This document shows positions 35,301 to 45,100 of a stretch of DNA of 64,000 nt, in pieces (the first letter of the stretch is position 1; the number at the start of each line of letters is the position of its first letter). The DNA is taken from contig JANUWF010001101.1 in the NCBI GenBank assembly GCA_026120185.1, positions 6,450,001-6,514,000 on the forward strand. The letters run 5' to 3'. The translations under genes and the position numbers were made by a program. The DNA is from Voacanga thouarsii. Its lineage: Eukaryota > Streptophyta > Magnoliopsida > Gentianales > Apocynaceae. The notes under the pieces are model-generated. The model saw only the letters and a program-made list of their open reading frames with translations. It did not search any database and was not told where the DNA came from.

Positions 35301-38300
35301 GGGGGGGTGGGTGGGGGATGTATTTGCGGAATCAAAATTTATTACCGACAGTGGCATATATATGGAAAATGATAGTCCTTGAAATTCCTGGTTTTGTTTT
35401 AACAGGACTATGAGTATGCTAGTTACAATGCAGTTGCCTATGACCTTGCCAATCACTTCTGTGAGATGGTAGCAAATTACCATACTGATACCCCGCATGT
35501 TTTGGACTATAATAAATATCCTGGTAAGCCGATGATTAACAAAAACTATATACAAAGTAGTTACAGGTTAGGTTTTATGCATTGAATTTCCTCAAGTTTT
35601 TTTGTTTTGTTTTTTTAAAGAGAAAAAAGACAGAACTGAATTTTCTGCCGTCCAGTGTCTATCAAGAACAACACAATTAATTAGTTTAATGTCCTGCTTT
35701 TGTGTTGGAAACAGCTTTGGAGGAGCGCCAGAGATTTGTACAGCACTATCTCACTTCTGCAGGTTAGTTTCTTCTTGCTCCATACGATAAATGAGAACCT
35801 AAGTTTGAAATGTTCCTCTTCTCTATATCAATAATAATTAATAATTGGCTGAAAAATACTCTTGTGTTTATTCCATATATCTCAAGGTATTTATACAAGA
35901 TACCTAGACCTATTTAAGGTAAGCCAATTATACATTACAAATATAGAAACAATTACAGGAAATAATTCCTAAATATGTGCAGCTATATATGCTAAGTCTC
36001 CCCATCAAGTTGGTGCATAGATATCACACATGCCCAACTTGGACAATGATGCATAAAATGGTCCACTAGTAACAGCATGAATCATTGTGTCAGCCAGTTG
36101 CTCTGCATTCTTAATGTACGGAACCTCTATCATACCAGAATCCAGACTATCCATGATATAATTCCTGTTAAGTTCAATGTGCTTAGTTCAATCATGTTGA
36201 ACTGGATTGTTAGCGATCTCAATAGCTGCTGTGTTATCACAATACAGTACCATAGGTTTCTTTGGACCAAACCTGAGTTCTGTCAAAAGAATTTTTAACC
36301 AAGCAAGCTCTGTGGTTGCATGATGAAGAGCCCTATATTCAGCTTCTGCACTAGATAATGACACTACATTCTGTTTCTTACTCCTCCAAGTCACCAAATT
36401 ACCTCCAACAAATGACACATAGCCTGAAGTAGACTTTCTATCTAACTTAGAGCCAACAAAGTCAGAGTCTGTATAACCAACAATATCCAAGTGCCCATGT
36501 TTGGAGAACATAATACCTTTACCTGGAGAGGACTTCAGATAAGCCAAAATACGATTCACTGCATTCATGTGTCTATCACTTGGATTGTGCATAAACTGAC
36601 TGACAACACTAACTGCATATGATAGATCAGGCCTAGTATGAGTCAGATAAATCAACTTCCCCACTAGTCTCTGATATCTCTCCTTATTAGTTGGAACCTG
36701 ATCAGGATAGATAGCCAGGCCATGATTCATCTCAATAGGAGTATTTACGAGTTCACGAGCGAGAATTACCGGTTTCAGCTAAGAGATCTAAAATATACTT
36801 CCGTTGAGAGAGGAAAAGTCCTTGCTTGGACCGAGATACTTCAACACCCAAGAAGCATTTTAGAACCCCCAAGTCCTTCATCTCAAATTCCTTGGCCAAA
36901 TAGCTTCGAAGTTTCTCTATCTCACCAGCATTACTACCTGTAACAATCATATCATCAACATAAACAATAAGCAAGGTAATATCATCATGCTCCCGCTTAT
37001 AAAACAAAGTATGATCCGCTAAAGTTTGCTTAAAACCATACGCCTTCATCGAGTAGCTCAACTTGCCAAACCATGCCCTTGGCGATTGTTTCAACCCATA
37101 CAATGCCTTTTTCAGCTTACACACCTTACCTCTCCCTAGTGTAAATCCTGGAGGAGGATCCATATACACCTCCTTGGTCAAATCACCATGGAGAAAAGCA
37201 TTTTTTACATCAAATTGGCATAATAGCCAGTCTAGATTGACTGCAAGAGATAGAATGACTCGAACGGTGTTCATCTTAGCCACAGGAGCAAAAGTCTCAT
37301 GATAGTCAATCCCATGGGTTTGAGTGTAACCCTTGGCCACCAGTCTAGCCTTATACCTTTCAACTGTCCCATCCGACTTGTATTTCACTTGTAAACACCC
37401 ACTTGCATCCTCTTGTCCTCTTCTCCCGTGGCAACTCAACCATCTCCCAAGTAGAATTTTTTGAAGGGCCTTCATCTCCTCTTCCATAGCAATCTTCCAC
37501 TTAGGGTCTCCAAGGGCTTCCTGAAAATGACTAGGAATAGACACAGAAGACAACTGAAGAGCAAAAGCTAGATGAGTCTTAGACAAACGGTGATAAGAGA
37601 TAAAATCAGAAATAGGATAAGTGACATTAAAAAATGACTTGGAAAAACCCAACCTATCAGGTTCTCTACGTTCACGAAGGGGATATCTTCTACCATGATC
37701 GTGATCCATAACTGGTAGAGTCAAAGTAGTAGAATCTATCTCTGAAGTTGAAGTGGGAAGAGAAGGAACACATATCTCAGGGTTAATAGTAGAAGAGTCA
37801 TCCGATGGCATGGTAGCATCATCAAGAGGGGCACTAGAATCAAGAGGAGGCATAACAGTGGTATTCTGTTTTCTTCTTGTATAGCCTTTTTGAAATAACC
37901 TAGCTGGTCTTTCATCCTTTCCCTCTTTAAATTCAGACTCAACCTCAGCTGAACAAGTATCATCTAAAGATTCCTTATTCTCCACCATGGCTGAGTTCTC
38001 CCCCTTACTCGACATCCACAACTTCTTCTCTTCTAACCATAACCGTTCCTCTTCCTTACTACTAATCTCCCCCTGAAGAGGAATCATAGAGACATCTCCA
38101 GAAAAATACAACTTTTGTTCACAAAACTGAACATCCATGGAAACATAATATTTACCTGTAGGAGGATGAAAACATTTATAGCCTTTTTGAGAATTAGAGT
38201 AACTAAGAAAAACACATTTGAGAGCACGTGGATCAAGCTTATCCCGATATATAGAGTGGACATGAACATAGCATACACAACCAAAGACCTTATGACAAAT

Positions 38301-41300
38301 ATTTAGAGCAGAAGGGATAGAGTGATATTGTGACAACATCCGTAAAGGGGTTTGAAAATTAAGGATACGAGCAGGCATGCGATTAATAAGAAAGACAGCA
38401 GTCATGACAGCCTCAGCCCAAAAACGTTTAGGAACATGCATAGTAAAGCTCAAAGCCCGAGCAACGTCAAGGATATGACGATTCTTACGCTCTGCTACCC
38501 CATTTTGTTGTGGTGTGTAGGCACAAGTTGTTTGGTGGAGGATGCCATGTACTAGGAAGAACTGGGTAAGAGATTGATTTACAAACTCACGACCATTATC
38601 AGAATGAAAAACTTGGACCTGAGTATGAAACTGTGTCACAATCATTTTGTAAAATTGAGGAATCACTTGTATAACATCACTTTTAGATTTCATCAAATAT
38701 ACCCAGCTCACCCTAGTGCAGTCATCAATAAAAGACACAAAGTATTTATGGGCAGAAGCAAGAGTAGAAAAAGGACCCCATACATCAGTGTAAACACACG
38801 AAAAAGGAATAGAACTTTTATTGAAACTAGTTTTGAAAGGAACACGATGGTTTTTAACATAAATGCATTGTTCACATCTTAAACTAGAGATAGCAACATT
38901 GCGAAACAATTTTGGAAATAAACGCTCTAAATAAGGAAAAAATGGATGCCCTAGACGACAATGCCATAAAAGAATCTTCTCTCTATCAAATGACTTACTC
39001 TCTACTTGAAGGCCATGGCTAGGTTCAGATTGAAACTGCGTAGCCCCCTCTAAGTAATAAAGACCGCCTCTTTCCCTACCAATGCCAATCGTCCTCTTCG
39101 TACGTTTGTCCTGAAAGATACAATGAGTGGAATCAAATATTGCAGAACAATTAAGACTTTTGGTAATCTTACTAATGGAAAGAAGACTATTAGAAAGAGT
39201 AGGTGCAAGTAAGACAGATGACATGGAGAATGTAGGAGAAATTGAGACACTCCCGACTCTTGTAATTGGCATAGAGGTCCCATTAGCAACCTGTACAGAC
39301 TTGACAGGTGAAGACATTAGAGAGGCAAGGATAGAAGAATTATTAGTCATATGGTCAGTGGCCCCTGAATCAATAACCCAAGTGTTAGAATTACCTTAGT
39401 GAGCAGACACTTGAGAGACATGAGAAGCAGAAGGTGGAGAAGTATCAATAACAGCAATCTGAGCAGATTTCTTATTTTTCCTCTCAGCTTGTTTAGGTTT
39501 ATACCACTCCGGATATCCATGCTTCTTCCAACAAACCTCTATGGTATGTCTGGTACTATTGCAATGAGTGCAGAAGCGAGAATTGGAAGCGACAGAATTC
39601 ACAGGAACAGAAGGAGTCAACTGAGAGGTGCTCTTTTGAATCGTTAGAGCTGAAGCTTCCGAATGATTTTCTGTTCCCATAGTGACCTGTCTCTGCACTT
39701 CACGACGAATTAAAGAGTAGGCTTCTTCCAAGCTTGGTAGAGGGGAAGTAGCCAAAACACAACTACTAACTTGATCCAAATGGTGATCAAGACCTGCAAG
39801 AAACATATAGATGCGATCCTCTGCAATATGCTTCCTTTGTTTCTCGATATCAGCAGCACATGTCATGTCATTGGGCCTACAATAATCAAGTTCCATGAAA
39901 ATTGAATTCAACTCGTTGTAATATTCCGGTAGAGGTCGACCACCCTGGCGCAATTGGAATGACCTCTTCATCAGTTCATAGACTTGGGAAGAGTCAGACA
40001 CATCAAGATAGCTCCTCTTAACCGCATTCCAAACTTCTTTAGATGTCCCACACTGAACAAAGTGTGACATCAGATTATCAGTCATGGAATTAATAAGCCA
40101 AGACTTGACAAGAGCATCTTCAGCTTCCCATTCATCATAACCCGGATCATCTTCTGCATGTGCAGCCTTTCGTCCAGTAATATAACCCTTCTTCTTTCTG
40201 CCAGCAATATGCATTTCTAAAATTTTTGACCAAACACGATAATTAGTACCATCCAATTTAATATGGATTGGAGAAGAGGTTTCATGAATGGTCACCGTCG
40301 AGAGTTTCTTGCTATCGGGGATCGCTTCATTGTCAGTTTTGGTAGCCATAATAGATGATAACCAGCGCGATTCGCTACAGTACCCGCGCGCTACAGTATC
40401 GCTGCCGCTACAGTGTGCTACAGTATGCCGCCGCTACAGTGTCCCACAGTGCTGCGCTGGTTTTGGAAGAGACAATGACGGCTAGGGTTTGGGAAAAGGA
40501 GGCAACGGAAGTCTTTTCTTTGGCTCTGATACCAAATTAATAATTGGCTGAAAAATACTCTTGTGTTTATTCCATATATCTCAAGGTATTTATACAAGAT
40601 ACCTAGACCTATTTAAGGTAAGCCAACTATACATTACAAATATAGAAACAATTACAGGAAATAATTACAGCTATAATTCCTAAATATGTATAGCTATATA
40701 TGCTAAGTATAATGCATAAAATTTTATCCTTTTGCTCATTTCGTGCAATCTCCGCTAAGAATAGCATGGCATGAGGCAATGATTCTGTATCTAGAAGGTA
40801 AAGCTCCGTATCAATTTATATTTTCAAACCTTGTGAGATGTGCTATCAGGTATCTGCTATAGGCAAAGTACAAAATGATAGCTTTCTAGGATTAGTTTAA
40901 TCATGCATCATTGGCAGGTACAAAATGATAACTTTCTGGGACAAGTTAATCATTCATCATTGACAGTGCATTTTTTGTACCTTTCGCAATCTGTCTTAAT
41001 CTTTTCCACACCAGAACTCCTCATCCAGTTGTCAGCTAATTCAATTATATTCTGAAAACAACCACCTAATTTTGAATATAAAGTTCGGTAAACTTGGTCC
41101 TACTTTTGTAAATTGTGTGATGAGCCCCATTTTAAAGCTAAATGTGATTGATATCACCATTTTTGTTTTCAGATCATCAACCCACCGATGCTGAAGTAAT
41201 GAGGCTTGCCGAGAATGCGGAGAAGTATACTCTTGCTAATCATTTGTTTTGGGGACTATGGGGAGTAATTTCGGTAGACATTTCTGGCATTTGAACTCTT

Positions 41301-41482
41301 GCTGATACACTTATGATGACAATTATAGCAAGTGAACTCAACTGTGTTAATCTTTGGACCTGCAGGCATATGTGAACAATATTGACTTTGACTACATGGA
41401 GTATGCAAGGCAAAGGTTTGCGCAGTACTGGCTGAAGAAGCCAAAAATATTGAAGATCTCGGTCGATCCCCTTGATGGTTAA
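32324..41482 (+). CDS. Choline kinase (copy B), seven coding exons, retrotransposon in intron 6
   Basis: Same enzyme as copy A. Exons are 32324-32671, 34145-34266, 34372-34567, 35406-35523, 35715-35762, 41173-41273 and 41366-41482. The first six have exactly the lengths of copy A (348, 122, 196, 118, 48, 101). The last is 21 bp longer, giving 349 residues with the extra tail [22 protein letters not shown] and DYEYASYN are intact, as is [12 protein letters not shown]. No stop or frameshift was found, so the gene is probably functional. Intron 6 is 5.4 kb because of an antisense Ty1/copia element (35836-40708), and intron 3 holds a MITE. Splicing across intron 6, or premature polyadenylation inside it, decides whether full-length mRNA is made. 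Confidence 0.9.
34798..35076. mobile_element. Stowaway-like MITE in intron 3 of choline kinase copy B
   Basis: The left end CTCCTCAGGCTCAAAAAATA and the inverted right end CTCCCTCTGTCTCAAAATAT are classic Stowaway-type termini, flanked by TA (34796-34797 and 35077-35078). The next bases (AAGTTATTTT and AAGTCATTTT) also match. It is absent from the matching intron of copy A, so it inserted after the duplication. Confidence 0.75.
35294..35317 (+). other. G-run cluster, possible G-quadruplex
   Basis: Four runs of three or more G separated by single T residues lie about 90 bp upstream of the intron 3 acceptor of choline kinase copy B, on the transcribed-sense strand. The sequence meets the usual G-quadruplex pattern; folding is not shown. 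Confidence 0.5.
35836..35997 (-). repeat. 3' LTR of the copia element
   Basis: Direct repeat of 40535-40708, lacking a 12-bp block. On the minus strand it starts ACTTAGC and ends ATTAATT, not the usual TG...CA. Confidence 0.88.
35998..36007 (-). promoter_or_regulatory. Polypurine tract of the copia element
   Basis: The minus strand reads TTGATGGGGAG directly before the 3' LTR, as expected for the plus-strand primer. Confidence 0.65.
36010..36740 (-). pseudogene. RNase H of the copia element
   Basis: The frame 36188-36730 has [32 protein letters not shown] and [15 protein letters not shown]. These carry the four acidic positions of the copia RNase H. A frameshift near 36740 separates it from RT. 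A TGA at 36188-36190 cuts the usual TKHIE segment away from the frame, but the tail continues in frame to about 36010. The 5' end also shows the standard link to RT ([12 protein letters not shown]). Confidence 0.85.
36753..39395 (-). pseudogene. Pol of the copia element: protease, integrase, reverse transcriptase
   Basis: The minus-strand frame follows directly after the gag stop. The protease site DSGATDHM lies at about 39360. The integrase zinc finger has LWHCRLGHP and CEQC, and its catalytic residues are in [15 protein letters not shown] and [10 protein letters not shown]. An acidic linker follows, then RT with [36 protein letters not shown] and the catalytic YVDDMIVTG. One stretch near 37400-37460 (between EEEMKALQK and [16 protein letters not shown]) reads through in the wrong frame: one indel is compensated by another, so the frame stays open but the local protein is scrambled. 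The frame ends at 36753. Confidence 0.88.
39396..40349 (-). pseudogene. Gag of the copia element
   Basis: A 317-residue minus-strand frame starting [13 protein letters not shown]. It has the gag segment [16 protein letters not shown] (UBN2/DUF4219-like), a central helical region ([33 protein letters not shown]) and a CCHC zinc knuckle [14 protein letters not shown] that binds RNA. The frame is intact but ends in TAA at 39396-39398, in the same frame as the protease. Ty1/copia elements normally have one continuous Gag-Pol frame, so this stop would prevent Pol synthesis unless it is read through. Confidence 0.88.
40523..40534 (-). promoter_or_regulatory. Primer binding site of the copia element
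   Basis: The minus strand reads TGGTATCAGAGC, the well-known complement of the 3' end of plant initiator Met-tRNA. It directly adjoins the 5' LTR with no spacer. Confidence 0.92.
40535..40708 (-). repeat. 5' LTR of the copia element, with promoter
   Basis: Direct repeat of 35836-35997 with an added 12-bp block (TACAGCTATAAT). On the minus strand it carries TATAAATA (40587-40594) and, further on, AATAAA, a TATA box and polyadenylation signal in the usual order. Confidence 0.88.
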
Positions 41483-42152
41483 CACAGTTTTTCTTTCCTT
41501 AGTATTGCAAATCTTGTATATTTTGTAGCAATTGTAGGTTTTGCAGTGTCAAGAGGACGTCCTCAATTCGTCAGTTACCCATATAGTACTTTTTGTGGCA
41601 CGTTAAATTTAGTTTGAAATAGGATGAAGTTCATGCAGGCCATATTTTACAAATGATGTTTACAAGAATGGGCTTGTAGATTGTGCACTTCTATTGATAT
41701 CTGTTCTCCACTCAATTTTGTGGATCTTATGAATGCATAAAACTTCGTCTGTTTTCGTTCTTATTCTGAAGAGTGGTCTTTTACTTTTTCCGTTTTTATA
41801 CAGCATTGCATGAGGGTGCTGCGTGACAGAGGGAAACGGGGGAAGAGTTTCTCGAAGACAACTTTACTGTAATTTACAAATGGGAAGAATTTTGTGATAT
41901 CCAAGTCGGATACCATTGGCAAAAATTACTTATGGGAACATTCCAACAATGTGCACAAACGAAGGTAAATTACAAAACCATTTGTCTTGTTCTGCTATTA
42001 TTACGAAGAGGATAGAATAACTTAGCTCAATCAATTTACAAAACAGAAGAGACAAATTAAGGATGGAAATTGCAGATACTAAATGACAAGTTCTTTTGTG
42101 GCTTCCAAATATGAGAATTCAAAGTACAATTTCAATTCAAGAGAAGCATAGT
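41483..42152. other. 3' regions of choline kinase copy B and the DHRS12-like gene
   Basis: Two convergent genes end here. No separate gene is visible. The stretch should hold the 3' untranslated regions and polyadenylation sites of both. Confidence 0.6.
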
Positions 42153-45100
42153 TCAAGAAGACAGACCAGACATAGATCTAAGATCTTGAACAATGGAGTC
42201 TACAGCCGCATGAGATCCGCCAGTAGCTGTAAACGGCAGGTGCTTAGGGGCTTCGGCTCTGTCAAAATAAAAAGCCCCCGAAAGTAATTTTGCTCTTGGT
42301 TGCAAAGCCAACCAAATAACTGTATCTGCACCTTCCTGACTTGTTCTGAGTTTTCCTGAAACCCTGGAAACATCATTCAGATGCTGTGGTCAATCAAAAC
42401 AAGATCAACTTAACTTCACACAGATTACTTCAACTATAACGAGTGAAAGAAATGTTATTCCAAAAGTTCCTTACCTTGCTGAGAAGCCAGGCATACTTTT
42501 TGCAACTCCAGGAGTCTCTGCCCACCCCGGGTGCATTGAGTAGAATGCGATACCTTTTTCCTTGTAAATTTCAGCCCATTTTTCAGTCAATGCCACCTGC
42601 ATAGGATTAATTCTTGGATCAGGCTCGTAAGGTCAAAATGGGGTTCGATGTTTTCTTGAGTATATATATTCACTTATCCAGGTTTCCTAAAGCAAATGTT
42701 GATGCAGCATTTCATGAAGCACATAATTCACCATACAAAAAGACATGCAGACGACGAACACTTCTGCTTACACATGCATGAAAAATACAGTTTCTACATT
42801 ATAATATACACTGACTAGAGGAAGTGAACAACACAGTCTCTAACGTGGAAAATCTACATTAAAGGTCGTTCCATTCTTATCTTAGTAACTAAAGTTCACA
42901 ACTAATAGTTACTACTAATATAAGAAAATTGCTAATTTCTTAATTTTTTCTATTTCTTTTATTGAAGTAGGATTTTGTCACATAATAAAACTCATTATTC
43001 AATTCTTTATTCCTTTTCCACCAAATGAATACAAGACTTTCATAAGTCTTCTCCACCCTTCATTCATCCTTGAATATCATTGAAACAACAATTAAGTCAA
43101 TTTTTTTGAAAACAACTTCTGTATTTTTCAGCTTTAATACCCAATCTTAATTTTTGCATATCTTTCCACATACAACTTCGATTAACCTCAAATTTTGCGC
43201 CAAAACGCTCGTAAGATACTCAGCTGCAGTCTTACGAATTCCATTTGCATGGGCTTAAAACCGTTGCAATACTGCTGCGGCAAAATATTCCCAACTTTTC
43301 TTGTTCCAAACATTATTTTCACAAAATAATCACTATTTTTTTATTTTCCTTTAATTATAACTATTATACAATATTTAATCCACTTGATTTCCAATCATAA
43401 CATCCTTCAATTCTCTAATTTTCATAGACAACCAACATAGCACATTCATATTTTCACAACACAAAATCATCAGCCATAACAACAACAACACTATTCTATT
43501 TTTCTTAACAATAAACCCTTTTTTCATTCCATTTCTTTCTCCTCCTTATGCAGCCATAAACTACCCATTAAGCCACCATTAAAACATCCTCATACACCAT
43601 ATAAAACGTAGGACAGGATTTTTCTAAGCTGCCGACATACACAGCACACACATACACTTCAAAATATAGCTAATTTCTAAAGAAAATCATAAATCTCATG
43701 AATTTCTTGTGCTTTGTACTATAACTTTAATTCATAAAATATAAACTTTTACCTTGTTTGTTGATTACTCTAGGCTTGAAATGCTTCAAGTTTACTTCCT
43801 TTCTTCTTTGGAAATATTTTCTCTTTTTTTCTTTTTCTCCAAATTTTCTCTAGTTTTCTTTCTGTTTCTTTTCTTTTTTCCTTTCTTCTTCCTTTATTCT
43901 TCTTGCTGCCGTCTCTCATGCTCTCCACTGCCTCACTTGGTTAATTTGTGACCAATTTGATCACAATTCATTAAATGCTATTGTGGGCTATCCATCCATG
44001 TGTAAAATTTTCATTTGCTGACTTATTTCTTAATTACCTCATAAACTTATTTCATAAGCTTTATGAAATATAACACATGCATGAATATTTCATGCAACTA
44101 ATAATATTTTGACACTTGTTTCACCCACAAATCATATAGTGCCACATGTTCTAATTTTAGTCGTTCTTCATAATTTTCTCAGGAATGAACTAAAATTTGA
44201 ATCAGTATATATTCTAATCGGAAAAATTTTTTATTCCACCAATAGAATCTACACATTTGACTGATCGCAATGGTGGAAGTCAGAAATTTGAAATTCTTTT
44301 TCATTTTTTCTCTATTCACAGTCAAAATTATGACAATACCCCCAAAAACTCAATTTATACCAAAATATTTGTCTCGTTGCACTAATCAACTTTAATTATG
44401 AGCTTCCATATAGATTCTCATCTTATCAAAAGTAGTCATTCGCTGAAATGTAAAAATACAAGGCATTACAATCTTCCCTCCAAGAAATTTCATCCTCGAA
44501 ATTGTTTTATCCTTGGAATAGTTCTGGATATCTCTTCTGCATCTCCATTTCTGTTTCCCAGTGGCATCTTGTACAGGATGATGAGTCCATAATACCTTTA
44601 CAAGTAGAATCTTCTTATGTCGTAATTCTTTTTCAGCATACTCCAAAATTTTAATTGGTTTCTCCTCATACTTCAACCTTGGAGTCATTTCAATAGGTTC
44701 CTTGTTCAAAACATGTTCAGGTCTAAAGCTCCCTTTCTCTAGAACAAATTGATACCTATAAATCTTAACTGATTCCAAAGAAGTCCAGTTTCTGTTGGAA
44801 GGAAGCAAAATAGAAGGTACTGAGGGAGAAAAACTGAAATGGAAGAAAAAAGGGCTGGAAAACTACTTTCCTTGAGCTTTTTTGGAACCAAGTCAAATAT
44901 ATACCAAAGAAATACAACTCTACCTTGATGAAGGGAAAGAATTGAGGGGAGGGTTGTGAAGTAAAATGAAAGTAGCAGGAAGATTATAGTCTTTGTGCTT
45001 TTTCTAAAACAAAGTTTAAAAGACATCCAATCAAAAAAGAATATAAAGGGTGCATCCAAAGTGAGAACCAGAAAGAAAGGAACCATGTGCTTGAGATTCT

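Larger units (their letters stand above)
35836..40708 (-). mobile_element. Ty1/copia LTR retrotransposon (Ale/Retrofit-like), nearly complete
   Basis: A 4.87-kb element on the minus strand inside intron 6 of choline kinase copy B. It has short LTRs (162 and 174 bp), a perfect ATAAT target duplication (35831-35835 and 40709-40713), a primer site matching initiator Met-tRNA and a purine tract next to the 3' LTR. Gag, protease, integrase, RT and RNase H occur in the copia order. The LTRs differ by about three bases and one 12-bp indel, so it is young. The short LTRs and total size fit the Ale/Retrofit lineage, which is an inference. Several stops and frameshifts make this copy non-autonomous. 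Confidence 0.93.
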
